Source: Marsupella aquatica (taxonomy: Eukaryota > Marchantiophyta). From it: 64,000 nt of DNA. Numbering within the stretch: the stretch's first letter is position 1; each line of letters starts with the position of its first letter. The translations under genes and the position numbers were made by a program. This document shows, piece after piece, positions 24,613-37,440 of the stretch. Below the pieces are notes generated by a model. It worked only from the letters and a program-made list of their open reading frames with translations. It was not told the origin of the DNA and searched no databases. The stretch covers positions 27,404,001 through 27,468,000 of the forward strand of contig OZ316891.1 of assembly GCA_973895155.1 (NCBI GenBank), given 5' to 3'.

Positions 24613-27600
24613 CTAGGGAACCACCCTTACCTCAATAAATTGATGACAAGTATCCAACGAAGTGGAGCCAATTATGACCTCTCGCTTAAGTTGATCCGTC
24701 AGCTTATGCGCCACACGTAGCTGCATGCAATCAAACAACCTCAAGGGTAAGCATTCTCTGAGTTTCCTATCACATGCTGTAAGTTGATAATCGTGCATCT
24801 CAAACCAACAGATGGGAACTAATTTGAGAATCGCAATGGGACATAACGAACCTCAGAATGCGTCATGCCACCAATGATGAACACAAATATTCGCTTTCCC
24901 AAAATCTTGGAACCACTTCCGTTTGTGTGGCTTCTCACGCTTGACCCACTCGACACGCTCAAGTCACTGATGTCAAAAATACGAGAGAAGAATGCATGGA
25001 AACTTTTAGCTCGAACAGCGACTTCATTGGTGGATTGAGAGTCTTGGTATCGGGGTAGAGAGTACGACATGACCAAATGACAGCAGGGAGCCATGAGAGG
25101 TCATTTCCAAATTGCTCCAAACTCATAAAACTCATCACTGTGCATGAATGATATCGAATGCTTTTGAAGGAGGACTCACCTGAAAGACAGCGATTCCTCT
25201 GATGATTGAGACGAATGAGACTTCTGTGCCCAAGTACCAGTAGTTCTTCTTGATCGCGCGCTTTGGGCAGGTTGCCTTCCTGATGCAGTTGCGCTTGGAT
25301 CTGAGGACCTGTCACCTGAGTCTTGAGATGGAGGGCGGAGATATGGGTAATCAGTCTTCGAGAGTTTGCCTTCCGCCAGTTCCTCCAATACGTCCTGGGG
25401 TGAATATCGAGTTCAGTAAGCAATTATAACTATAGGTACTGTGATGCTCTATTTAAGCAACATGGGGTCAAGATAACTCCATCAACCTGGGTGTATGCAG
25501 ATATTCAGGGGCAATTTCAAGACTATGCGTCGTTCACTGTGAATAAAGGAATAAGCATGATTGATCTTTCTGGTAAAAACGCAACATGTTCGGGCCACCT
25601 GAATAGCTGGGGCAAACTTCGACAACTGCCAAGCACCTTCCTCGAGTTCCTTCTCCTTTCTCAAACCTTGCTTTCCCTGCAATAACCAATAGAGTCCAGT
25701 CTGAACAGTTGATTCCTGCAATTCTTATACCAAAAGATCTTACAGATATTATCAAGGAACTAGTCAAAATGAATAAGATACGTTCAACAAATTGAGTCCA
25801 AAGCCCAGTCCATACCATTCCACGACTCCCAAATTTGAGGGCAAAATGATTCCCTTTTTTCTCCTTCGCTGAACCCACTCCCAAGTAATGCAGGTTAGAC
25901 ACTGCTTCGGCGTCTTCTTCAGTTAATCTTGCTAACTGCAAGCACAAAGGATACTGTCATCCGCCAAATTCTTAAGGTAATAGATACCAAGGCAGAACTA
26001 ATTAATAATCTCTATCGCACTAGCTGTCACGGGGCTGAGAAATGATGAATAACTCCTCCAAAAGAGCTTGAAGGAAGCTCTGATAATATTGCTTAAAAAA
26101 TTCCAATTTCGCATGCTGTGAGTTTTAAGCTCAAGCCAATTCACGATTGTTCTGGGAACGTGGTCCACCTTTATCCACTGTGCTAGCTTATTGCCCTCCA
26201 TTTTGTCCGGGTAGCTCGACCCAAAGATCATAAGAAGCCGGATCTTGTTTGCTATACTCAAATCCTGCAGAAGAAGGAAAAAGTCAATCTGAGATTCTTT
26301 TTGGATAAGCGTTCAAAAAGTAATCTTGCCATGATTGAGAACATTCCCAGACAAGAACAGGACGTACCAGCTCTTAATTAAATAACTATTGTTTGAAAGG
26401 TCAGAACAATTTTACGGTTTACCTCTGCCACCCAAAATGATCTATATTGATTGAAATCTTACCATTCAAGATCAGTTTTCTGCGCTCTTTTGAAATTGCC
26501 ATCCAGTGAGCAGTTTGGTAGTTGTGATTAGAATTACAGAAAGACAAATTGTGTAACGATTAGGACTAACTCTGATGAGTTTCCACTTGCCTGTCTGTTG
26601 GAGAGAATGTTAATCAAGTCCTTACTGGTAGCATCCCCATACACAAAGTCTTGTTCCAGCTTGCCAACTTCACTGAGCCCGTCTTTCTGAATTATATCAT
26701 TCAGTGAAGTTGCAATCTGTGATCGACAAATGGCAAAATATAGATGAGACACTACCATAGTTCGACATATCTTCAGTCAGGAAAATTAGGTCTGCTTTGA
26801 GTTGTAATGTCATGCCATACACTCCACGATAATTGCTGTGCGGGACTGATACAAGAGGTGAACGAGAGCTCTTTGCATGTCAAGAAAGAGGGACGAGAGA
26901 CTCTTATTAATCAACAGAATTTCATCGAAAATCCACTCCAACAGTGTCGTAAAACATGAAAGTGTTTTAAGAAGGCAAGATGGGATGGCGTCATGATTAG
27001 AAGTTTGTAAGTTGGTTGACTCAAGGATTCCATTGAAAAAGGACGGGATATAGATGCACTTCTTGATGGACTGAAACGAAGGCGAGCTCTATGTTCAGCC
27101 CAGTTGAAAGCTCTTACATTAACATGCAAGCTCAGCTTTTCGAGCTCATCGTGATACTGTGGAAGAGCCTGAACTAGTTTTTGCATATCCCGTGTCGACA
27201 AACTTTCCTTCGCACTACAGACCATCGAAGAAACGTTGCAAAATTAGTGGACAGATTTGGTTAATATCACAACATTGACCTTCTGACATGACAATCTAAA
27301 TCGTTCTCAATCAGAGTGGACAACTCTTTCCCGATTCTACAGATGATAAATAAGGTATATTCATACCCTGTTCCCATTCGCATTTTTGCAGCTTTGTTTT
27401 TTTCTCCGAACTCTGTCATTTTTTGATTAAGCTGCAAGCTCGCCTGCGAAGGAAATATCATTTGTTAAAATGCAAGTTTCCTGAATTGCTTCGAGCAGAG
27501 AAAGATCCAAATCAAAACTTATAACTCGATCAGAAACTTGAATGAAAGACGTAAAGAAGTTCAATTAACACATACATCTGCAATGTGAAGATCACGTAGT

Positions 27601-30600
27601 TCTCTCCAAATTGAATCATGCTCTTCCAGAAGAACTTCTTTCCGTTCTGTCTTTCCAGCCGCTGACGTTGTCTGCATGGCCGACCCCGACCGCACACGCT
27701 TGCTTTCAGAATCGACAAGATGACAGTCATGGAACACTTGTTTCCTTTCAATAAATACGGGGGGTCTCGCTGAGCTTTGCGAAAACGTTCGTGGTAGAAT
27801 AACAACAATATGAGACATCTGACCAGTATTAGACCTACCTCATAACTGTATTTGGTGCCTTCCAGTTTGAGTAGATCGTGTATCAAAGCATCATATGTCC
27901 AGTCATGTATAACAGGAGCTACCTGAGGAAACCCGACAATTGCAATTCGATTCTATCTTTAAACTCCGGGCATGTAGAAATTCAGAATTCCTCTCAAGTG
28001 AATCTCAAGAAAAGTCAACGATCATAGCGAACGATTTCACAACGTGAATACAAGCGTCGAACCATCAAACGTTTTAATTTTTCCCATTTTGGAGGAAAGT
28101 GAAGAGTAGTACTGGGTCGACAGCTCGGGTAACAATAATTAGGTCACATGTTTCAGTCTTCGGAAAATTGGACAGTGACTTGTACTGTAGCAACTGATCC
28201 CAAAGTGCTGTTGCTAGTGTCACCGGTGCAAAATCTCGTGCTCTTCCAATAGGATCTGATGAAGCTTGAGTTCTGTTGCGGTAACGGATAGCAGGGAACT
28301 CCTGTACTCCATACAGAACAAATATCTCAGTGATAGATCATTTGCCACGGATTAGCAACTATAGGCATACGCTGATAAAAGTTCTACAACATTTTAGGCA
28401 TACGAGCTGCTGAGTTGGAATATGTTCGGTAAGTTCTCCCAAGGTAGGGCCGGAAACTAAATGCATGGTTCACACAGGTATCAAGAAGTGCAATAATAAA
28501 ACCTTCAAGGATGCAAATACAGTTGCTAACCGAGAAGCAACAGCATCAATACACGATCTATATTCTGGACTGCCTTCAATGCCCCCAACAACTTGCCGCA
28601 GTGCTAACTCATGGTCTGTGATGAATCCCTGCCACAGGATAAACGAACCCAACATGATTGTCCTGACAGACGATAGAATCAAGGAGATTCATCATGGTGT
28701 ATTGTCTGTACGGTTAATAACTACGAAGACTGACTTACGAAGCCTGGAAAACTCTGGAAGGCTATCATCAACACCCGAGTGAGAAGAAGTCCCTGCCCGA
28801 CAGCCAATAAACCAGATAGTCATAAAAGCAAAATTTACAGTCATGTCCTGGGAGGAAATACCTGCGTGTCGACTATCCAAAATTCGAGATTCAGCTGCAT
28901 CCAGCAAGAGACACGAAATGTAATGTGTCACCTGAGCAACAAATGATCTAGAGGTACAGTTACTAAACCGACAATATTCACATGTTGTACGAAAGGAGAC
29001 AGGATATTTCACCATTCCAAGACTTGACTGGTCGTTAAGAACTATACCTCTGCAAGAGAAGCAATATTAGACAATACAGACGGCGAACTCTTAATGAGTT
29101 GCAGAAGTTGATTTGGCAGCTGCGTGCTGAAGAAAACATGAGCCCTGTAGACAAGTTGCAATCGAAGTCACTAAAGCAACGAAGAAGAAATAGGCCAATT
29201 CTTATTTTGCACTGTATAACTTTCAAACAGAACGACTAAAGTCAACCTCTCAACAATTATTTCCAGCAACCTGACAGGGGTTAATAGTCTGGTAAATGCT
29301 TACTTTTTATAGAGTGGCGGTTTTGCTGCCATGTCCTCCATAAACAATGCGACACTGTAGGATCAACGGGCTTGTATTAGCATCTAAATTGCCAGAACAC
29401 AACATGACCCTTGTCATTAAAAATCCGAAAAGGAGATGTATCTTTTCATTGAACGACCTCGCCTCAGCTTTTCAGCAGAGTTCAAAATTGTCAGGATCTG
29501 AGCTTGTTTCTTCTCACAAGATTTCATGGAAAGAAACAGACTAGTAGCCTCGTTTGCTTTGGGAACTGACTAGAGCCCCAAAATTCGGATGCACCTCCAT
29601 CAAATCCTCACCTTTCCCTTGTGGGATGGAGAAAATACACTGCCTCCAGAGTGCGCATTGGTTGCCTTCTTTTGCTAAGATCCTCAACAACTAGAAACAA
29701 AGCAATAATTGCAATCAGAATGTCGTCTAGAGTATTGAACCTTTCGTTTCATAAGATTAACTTTAAAGTTCAACAAGATCCATTTTAAGCACATTGTGGT
29801 GCTGCTTAAACACAATCTTGCATGATTGTGAGTACAGAATTTTTTTGAGCTTTTTTTGAGCTTCCTTGACTAGACTAATTTTCCAGAAAGAGTTCAGAGT
29901 TACTTAGAAGATCTTTGCCAATGAATATACTTCTTTTATCCAGTTGACACCCATATGGAACAAAGATATTCTTCCTAGAACCTCCTCCAGAATCTCAAAT
30001 TCCTCTTCAATTTTCCTCAAGTCCGTAGTGTCACAAGCATCCCTAATTTCACGAGCGTCATCGACTCTGTATACATTGAGAGATTCATCCATAACAAAGC
30101 GATAGGCTTTGAAGTTTTGGAAAGTGTGGCACTCTTCCTAGTGAGATTTCATGAGCTTCACAATAACCAGAGGGATACCTCAACAATATGACAAAAATAA
30201 TGATGGTCTGGATACAACGTACCTGATATGCCCTCTTCAAATATATCCCCCATCTTACAGATTTTCGAGATCACCTTAATTGTGACGTGATCAAGGATGA
30301 GCACCTGCCATTATTGAAACTGTGAGTTCTGGAAATGGGATACCCATACAGTCGAAACTAATTTTAAAAAACTGGTGCGCTTCTTCTAGAACAATCCGAA
30401 AATCCTTTTAAAATTTGGTTGACATATTTCCTGTTGTTCTGATTCTCAACACAGGGATAAGAGAACGTAGGGATAAGAGAAAAATGCAAGTAACGTTTAA
30501 AAGATAGGCTCAAAGACATGGAGTATCGGTGTCCCTCCTCTTTCAGCCAGAAGAACCATAACTTGGATTGGGAGGAGGGGAGGTGTAAACTCATTGCTCC

Positions 30601-31462
30601 TGAGGACAAATGTGGCAGAGGGAATGGGAAAAGGAAAACTGAACATAGGAATGCTCACCCTGGCAGGTTCACGACTAAAAGTAAATGTACTATCAGTTGG
30701 GTCAATAAATTGAACCGCCTGTTGCTGTTAGGTTCCTTCTAGGGGCCTTTTATTATGACGAACGATATTGGCGCAGGAGGGAATTAGACATTGATAAGGC
30801 TGCAGCCTGTAAAAGTAAAACGCGGAATAATAAATCCAAATGAGAAGCAGACAATACAATAGTAGCAAGGGCATTCTCACCTTCCAAGATGACGCATCTT
30901 TTCCCTTGGCAGACGCTTCTTTTCCCTTGGCAGAGTGAAGCATTTCTTGGAGAATCCCTGTAAAACAATATTGGTGATCAACACTTATTTATCAGTCCCA
31001 GCAGTCGCAAGCAATTGAACCGCAGAGAGTCCGCTCCACAGATTCCCGTGCCAACGACCAACCTTTCACAGGACTTCGCCACTCTCATGTCTCAAAATTG
31101 GTTTCAAAAATGCTTCTTATTTGCTCATTTGGTAGCGAGTTGGGTCTGGCACCAAGCTATGGGTCTGGCACCAAACCCACCGGTACGAATTCATTTCTCT
31201 ACGGCATGATTTAAGCAGAATTGAAGACTCGTAAGGTGAGAACTGATTGCACAATTATGTGTTCCAGTCGCCCTGTCGAGATTCGTTACAAGACCAGGAG
31301 GGAATTTGTTCACAAATGACCCCGATAAAACGGGTGCTTCAATCCATTTTCATTCAGTTAACCCGGGCACTAACGGGAAGACAAAACGCAAAAAGGCATA
31401 CAGAATAATCACTTACGGTCACGCGCAATTTGTCTCAAAGAACGCATCTTTCTTGCGTCCAT
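24613..31462 (-). CDS. SEC1: Sec1/Munc18-family protein, SEC1/KEULE type, 20 exons, 663 aa model
   Basis: SM proteins of this group bind syntaxins and drive SNARE-mediated fusion at the plasma membrane or cell plate. Exons, in gene order: 31462-31417, 30957-30881, 30304-30223, 29690-29612, 29354-29304, 29144-29048, 28894-28862, 28628-28503, 28301-28113, 27922-27839, 27671-27576, 27443-27367, 27214-27118, 26716-26591, 26264-26169, 25935-25816, 25676-25599, 25394-25180, 24966-24852, 24720-24613. Phases agree throughout and the length matches plant KEULE (about 666 aa). Recognised blocks: LRQIARDR at the start, [151 protein letters not shown], an RSRRT linker, [15 protein letters not shown] and [17 protein letters not shown]. 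The start at 31462 is chosen by comparison; the frame stays open upstream to 31678. A good donor (GAG/GTAAGG) at 24630 could add a further terminal exon instead of the stop used here. Confidence 0.9.
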
Positions 31463-34400
31463 CTTAGAGCCTCCCCTGCCCACTATCCAGCTTACAGTAG
31501 CTCGATTGGCCCGAGGATGTTGGACAATGGTCCCGAATAACTCACTTCGGGGGGACTTCCGGGAAAATAAGCTACGTCGTGAGCTCTGTGATAACTGTTC
31601 TCGTTCGTACGAGAATTCTGGGCAAGCACAACGACTGCGAACTTCTACTGCAATAATGCCACAGATCTTCAAGCCCAACTAGTTGTCTAGAGTTAACAGA
31701 GATTGTCTTTCATCGAGGAAGCACATTATTTTTCCAATGAAGTCTCCTTTTTCATGAAACCTCTATCCGAGAACGCTGTGCCAGGATCAACTCCAGCTTT
31801 GCACCTTCGCAATCCGTGAGCGCCTACCTGTCTCTACGCCGTTCTCGGTGCAAGCCTCCGCTTGTCAAGGCACGCGGCGAGACAAGAGATCTTCAGCTCT
31901 GGCACAGACGAATAATCGCGTGCGCTACTGATCTCCTAAGCCGTTCCCCTATTGCGCATCAATCAATCAATCACCAGGAAACGGGAATCATAACAAACTA
32001 AACGATTCAGCCCGCGAGATATTTCAGCATCATCGATTCATCTGCGGTCCGAACCTACTACCTATATGACTAGATCTCAGATACACCGAAGGTAACAGAA
32101 TTCCTCGGCAGCAGGGATTGGCTGTCCCACTACTGTGCACGATACCAACACGTTTACTGCTGAGCTGCTGCCTGTAGGACCTGCCGCTTCCATGCGCTGA
32201 AGGCAATACGCGGATTAAATTAAGATTTCGAGACTTCCTCCTCGAGCTGCAGGCCTGCTGCTGCTGTATCATCGGAAATCCAGACAGGCTGATCTACAAC
32301 TGCGGCGCTGGTTTACTCTATGGCAAGTGGGCCTCCGTCCAAATGACAAACGGGGACGAGGAACTACAATTTGCTAGAGACGGTAGGCTTGCTGGTCAAC
32401 AGGATGCAACAGGGCGACTCTTTCACAGAACTTTCCTCGATCAATGGAAAAAAGCAATCGAGACTGGTAGCGGGGAAGCGATTCGTCCTGCGCGTGGCGA
32501 CTTAGGCGGCAGACCGCACGGCGGCCAGACCGTCCCGGTTAGTCAGATTGTGCGAGAATCTCAGGTAGATGCGCCACGAATTGGAGTCAGAACTGTCTCT
32601 TCCCCAATTGCAGGCTTTCTGCTGGAGTAAATGCCTTCCAGACCTGCGTTTCTCTTTCCCTCCCTGCATCTCCTCTGATTTTTCAGTAAAGCATTTCCTG
32701 TTGCGGAGTACTCCGTCTGGAATTTCCTTTTCTGTTTCTTCACTTCCGTTTGTCATCCCCGTTCCCGCTCTCCTTACTTCAGGTCGGCTGCATGCCCTCT
32801 CTTTCTCTTGACTATGTTCGAGTCCAGTGGACTGTTTGAAACTCTTCAATTCATTTATATTCACACGCTGTGTCACTGTTCCTAAATATCCTTGTCGTTG
32901 TCGAGGAAACTTTTTGGGTTCCTGCGACGCTGAAACTTGTAGGAACATTGGATCGAACCAGATCGAAAACACGCTCGTACCTCTTTACCATTCCGTCTAC
33001 GCGGCTTCCAAATCTTATCTGAGGCTTCGGATCTCATGCGACTTCTGATAACGTATGATCTGATAGCAGTAGTTTGGAGGTTGTGCAGACGATTGGGGGC
33101 AATAATGAATCTACACGTACTCTCTGATATGAAGGCCAAGAATGACGAGTACTCATCGCGACCTACACATACGAGTAGGTCGCTCGAAGGTAGGAGCGAT
33201 GTTAGCCGAGTTGAATACACGATGCACGAATTTTCCTCTGCCTAGAAAGAGAAATTAAAGCTCATGGACATCTCCATCTCACGCAACTCCTCTCTATGAG
33301 CAACTCTCGGATTGCCGCACAGGTGTACTCGATCTACCGTACAGTATTGCTTGATTATCGGTACGAACTGGTGTTCACCTTTCTACTGACTTCACAAAAT
33401 GGACTAAAAGGTTTTTGCAAATTCAACAATAGAAATCATGTGACTATGAATTAACTGTGTAGAAACGTTTGTTGTCCGCAGCAGCTCTGCCAAGGAACAG
33501 ACAATTGTCTTTTGCACAAACAGTCACTGATGCACTAACATAAACGATTTGCCGTTGACCCTTATTTGACTAAAGCCAATCAGGTAGCACAGGGCAACAT
33601 GCTCATGTGATTCTTTCTTGAAAGAACGAAGTTCTGAGCTGCTAAGACTTAACTGTTCATAAGATTTCAATTCCACCATACAACCCTACGCGAGACTGTA
33701 AAGAGGGGCCACGTCTTAGCTCGAGGCAAACAGCAACTCAATTCGAGTCATTTTGAAAACAAAATTGATTCCAGGGATTTTGAAATGTTTTTCTTCTGCT
33801 GAAAGGCTTTGCCACATGCACTTGTCAACATAATGTTGGTGTATCACACAACCTGAAATATCGCACAGGGTATAAGGTGATTACGCATTAGGCCGTTCCT
33901 CATAGAGATACATTCCATGATGGAAAATGTCCAGTTCTCAAGAATTTATCCCCCAGCTGTGGAGAAGATCATTATTGCAGTCAGCAGCCCCTCACACAGG
34001 TCGTCATATGACGGGACATGACCCTCGTTTACAATTTACAATCCTGAGCTATCTATTTCCTATGATGGGGGTCATTCACAATCTAGAATACCTAACAATT
34101 TACAAGGCAGGATGGGATGTAAGCCTTCCATTTTCAATTTGCAATCTACACAATGAAGAAACAGAGATTTAGGGTATGTAGTCCTCTGGTCGTTTTTCAA
34201 ACAGCTTCTTCCCTTTCGCGAATGCACCCACTTCTGCTGCGTACGAGGAAGAAAACTCTCGTGATGAGATATGACTGGCCCCCGTTCACTATCTGCATTC
34301 CTCGATAGCATGAAACAGGATCCTGGGTCGTACCGTATAGACTGATTGTTCAAGGAGTTGACGTACAATATCAAACTCCGGACACCAATGTCATTGTAGG

Positions 34401-34818
34401 TACTGGGAAAAGTGCTTCACACTCTGGTCTTCTGCACCAGCTTTTGACGAGACAGAATGATAAACCCCATTCACTAAACCCACCCTTTAGCAGGACGAAA
34501 CAGGGATCCAGGGACATAGATTGATTGTCGTTGGGATATTCATTGAACAGTCAAGTTTGAAGCTCCTAGTTTTATGCTCTGCACCTGCTGCAATGTCATT
34601 TGTACATCGGAACCAGTCTTTGACAAACAGAGTGTTGGCCGGCAGATTCTGGAACATACCCCAGAAACTGGCTCTACATTTTGCAAACCTCAATAATATA
34701 CTCCCGATCATGGAAAATGACCTCAGTTGACAGTATGCAATCCTTGTCAATTTGCTTCCATGATAGAACCCCGGTTTATTATCTGCAATCCCAGGCAGGA
34801 TGGATCCAAGATCATGTA
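31463..34818. other. Upstream region of SEC1-type gene and intergenic DNA
   Basis: The right neighbour of the SEC1-type start probably holds its promoter and leader to about 32.3 kb, with a few antisense frames of 60-156 codons that match nothing I know. From 33.3 to 34.8 kb I see no gene; the last part is likely the 3' UTR of the MTP5-like gene, which ends at 34819 on the minus strand. Confidence 0.4.
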
Positions 34819-36465
34819 CTAGCAACAGGCAGACTTTTGTTGGTATTCTAATTGTACCGTCAAGTCCTTAACGCCAATGTCGTTGTAGATGCTATGCACG
34901 TGCTTCAAAACCTTCTGTTCATCAGAACCAGCCTTTATCAGGAGAACCAGAGTGCCCACCACAGATCCTGGAACAATATCCCAGAAACGAGCCTTGTAGC
35001 AGTCAATTACCTCTTCCAGCAACGTTATCTGTCGTTGGCACTTGCTGAACGCAGATTTTGAAATTCCAGGGGGTGCCATCTGAAGCAGGACTCCTCCTGA
35101 AGCTTTGAATAGTGGAATTGTGGTGAGAAAGATTGCCACAGCAACCAGACCTAAGCATAATGTCTCCGCATATCTGACCCCAAGAGCAAGAAGCCAAGAC
35201 GCCAAGACCACTCCTGCACTGCGAATCGAGTCTGATAGGACGTGCAAGCAGATTGACTGGTTATTCATGTCCTCCGCCTTTCTGTACACAACACGAACAC
35301 GGGCATAGCTGCGGAAAAACCACACGCCAAGTAGGTTCACCGTGAGGTTTGCTACAGCCGAAATTATCAGATAGTGCTTGTGTTCTTCCTCATCCTGTAC
35401 GAATGCATGCAGAGCCTCCACAGCAAGAGAGAAGGACAGAAACAAGAGGAACAAGGCATTCGTAAATGCCGCCAGTACCTCTAACCTATTGTACCCATAA
35501 GTGTACTTAACATCCGGCCTTGATTTTGACGAGATCATCGCGAACAGGGAGAATGTCAGCACGCCACAACCGAATGTCAGATGGAATGAATCCGACACCA
35601 ACCCAATGCGGCCCGTAACGAGACCGATGAGGAACTCTGTGGCAGAGTAAGCAAACGTGAGCGCAATCACCACTATCAATTTCTTGCTGGCAGGGCTACC
35701 GTGTTTCCAAGTCTTCCAAACGCTCGGAGACCCCTCGTACTGACTTTTGGTCTCTAGCACTTCGTCATCCGGCTCCGCTCCGGCGCCCACAGGGCTGAAA
35801 GCGAAATCATTTCGGTTGCCCTCCTCATTTGGCGACCACCTCCAGTTTTCTCCCTTCTCCATGGACAGCAATCTGTTGAGAGTGTGGGGAGCCGAGGCCT
35901 CCTTTTGAGAGAGGCTTCGGTTGAATGAAGCCGACGCCTTGAGAGATCCAACCCTGGAGAAAATGGGGATGGGAGGCTTGTCGTTGGCACGAGGGGATGC
36001 CATGATCCGGCTCTGATTCTGATTCTCAGAAGCATAATTTAATGCCGAACTCTGCAAAAGACCACCGGCTCTGTAGTCTCTCTCTGCAGTGACGAGGGGG
36101 GAGGGGGAGCTGGCCAATCTGGAAAACCTAGACTCACCTGGAAGGCTTGAGTGAGGAGGACCACCGGGAGTAGCAGCAGCAGGTGGAGGAGAAGGAGGGG
36201 GACCGCCCAGAGGAGAGAGCGGAGTTAGGGCATGACCTTGAGAAAACGAGAAGCTCCGATCCGTTTGAAGGCGTGGGAGATGGGAGAAGCGGGGAGATGC
36301 AGAAGAGACCTCATCATACTTGGAGTTGTTGTGGTTGTAGTTGGTCGGTCGCGGTGGAGTGAGGGGCAGTGTTTCGAATGTCGACCCCCCTCCCGAATCC
36401 ACCGGCATCGACATTCTTCCTTGGGATCTTCGTCCCTGAATCGTACTCCGTGTCCTGCCCGCCAC
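34819..36465 (-). CDS. MTP5: Cation diffusion facilitator, MTP5/ZnT6-like, 548 aa
   Basis: An intact intronless frame. Residues 1-255 are a low-complexity S/P-rich cytosolic extension. A six-helix CDF domain follows from about 255 to 455, and a C-terminal domain ends KSACC. Family phrases: YTYGYNRLEVLAAFTNALFL, EALHAF, HVLSDSIRSAGV, GGVLLQMAPP. In zinc-transporting CDF proteins the site A motif HxxxD occurs in both TM2 and TM5. Here TM5 keeps it (HVLSD, near residue 407), but TM2 reads HLTFG (near residue 295), so the TM2 aspartate is glycine. That matches the ZnT6/MTP5 branch, members of which work as the non-transporting partner of a ZnT5/MTP12-type subunit in Golgi zinc uptake (established for animal ZnT5-ZnT6 and Arabidopsis MTP5-MTP12). 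The start at 36465 is the first ATG; a later start cannot be excluded, given the long unconserved N-terminus. Confidence 0.85.
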   Translation of the reverse strand: MAGRTRSTIQGRRSQGRMSMPVDSGGGSTFETLPLTPPRPTNYNHNNSKYDEVSSASPRFSHLPRLQTDRSFSFSQGHALTPLSPLGGPPPSPPPAAATPGGPPHSSLPGESRFSRLASSPSPLVTAERDYRAGGLLQSSALNYASENQNQSRIMASPRANDKPPIPIFSRVGSLKASASFNRSLSQKEASAPHTLNRLLSMEKGENWRWSPNEEGNRNDFAFSPVGAGAEPDDEVLETKSQYEGSPSVWKTWKHGSPASKKLIVVIALTFAYSATEFLIGLVTGRIGLVSDSFHLTFGCGVLTFSLFAMISSKSRPDVKYTYGYNRLEVLAAFTNALFLLFLSFSLAVEALHAFVQDEEEHKHYLIISAVANLTVNLLGVWFFRSYARVRVVYRKAEDMNNQSICLHVLSDSIRSAGVVLASWLLALGVRYAETLCLGLVAVAIFLTTIPLFKASGGVLLQMAPPGISKSAFSKCQRQITLLEEVIDCYKARFWDIVPGSVVGTLVLLIKAGSDEQKVLKHVHSIYNDIGVKDLTVQLEYQQKSACC

Positions 36466-36664
36466 TCCTGTGCTCTGCTCTCCCGTGCTTGCTCTGCTCT
36501 GGAGGCGACAATTTCAGAGAATTTTTGTCAAGATTGCGGATCCAGCCGCAGGAGCGTCCACACTTGCAGCTTCAGAAGTGTTTCGATCGCACGTCATTGT
36601 GAAATTGTCGCTCGATGCGTGGAAAAATCCACACTTACATTGAATCTTCATGGGTGATATTCGC

Positions 36665-36795
36665 CTCTCCTCTGCTCTGCTCTGGTCTTCAGAGCTCGAG
36701 TGCTCTGTTCTCCTCTGCTCTAAGACTCCAGAGCTCAGGTGCTCTGTTCTCCTCTGCTCTGAGACTTCAGAGCTCAGGTGCTCTGTTCTCGAGCT
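36665..36795. repeat. 39-bp tandem repeat upstream of the MTP5-like gene
   Basis: About three copies of a 39-bp unit containing CTCCTCTGCTCT and CAGAGCTCAGGTGCTCTG. They lie some 200-330 bp upstream of the MTP5-like start, in likely promoter or 5' leader. On the minus strand they read as a 13-residue repeat (RRTEHLSS type) in an open frame, but nothing suggests it is translated. Confidence 0.8.
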
Positions 36796-36879
36796 CCAGT
36801 ACTGGACGAGATACTTTGAAAGTGTACAGTGGTCCTCTATTGGACCACCCTGGTTTTTAGGGTGACTGTCATGGGTCTT

Positions 36880-37440
36880 GGATGAGATTGGGATGCGACG
36901 AGGTAGGAGCGGAGATTTGAACTCGGGTCCCCCCAAGGATGCGCTTGTCTATTTATCTAACTAGGGTAGTTATGTGCCATCAAAATATAACACAGTGCCA
37001 AAGAACAAAAACACCAAACCCCAAGACCAGATCCAAAAGGCGAAAAATGCAATAAAGGGGGGAAAGGAAAACAGAAAGTCCTCAAAGGCAACAAAGAGGC
37101 CCCACCAGCCCAAGTGGCCAAACAAATGAAAAGAACAACATACTAGTCAACAAAAGAAAAGACTAAAACCCTACTCAGCTGAAAACTGAAAAGCCCAGTA
37201 AAACTCAGGGGGTAACCACAAAGGAGGCTTATGCAGAGGGAGATAGCCTCTAGCCCTGAAACACCCTCCACCCTACAAAGAATGGTGAAAGCCTGCCTGG
37301 CCCCCCTGAAGAGTCTATTGTTGAGACTGAAGCCTCTATACAATGACATAACTGAATGTATAAGTGAAAGTTAAAAAGTGAGGGTGCAGACAGAAAACAA
37401 GGATGGGTAAAGATAAACAAGAAACCATGTGGAATCATTT
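36880..37440 (-). mobile_element. Possible SINE/LINE remnant
   Basis: On the minus strand around 36910-36935 is a box B-like sequence (complement of GAACTCGGGTCC) preceded by weak box A-like text, as in tRNA-derived SINEs. Further right, 37.0-37.44 kb has the style of a LINE 3' end, with short hydrophobic and cysteine-bearing frames on the minus strand, but no reverse-transcriptase motif. Neither end is defined. This is a tentative call based on appearance. Confidence 0.3.

Noticed and set aside
29904-30092. 62-codon minus-strand frame inside SEC1 intron 3
   Set aside because: It does not match the family; the true exon with [12 protein letters not shown] and VYFLHPTRE is at 29690-29612 and joins in phase without it.
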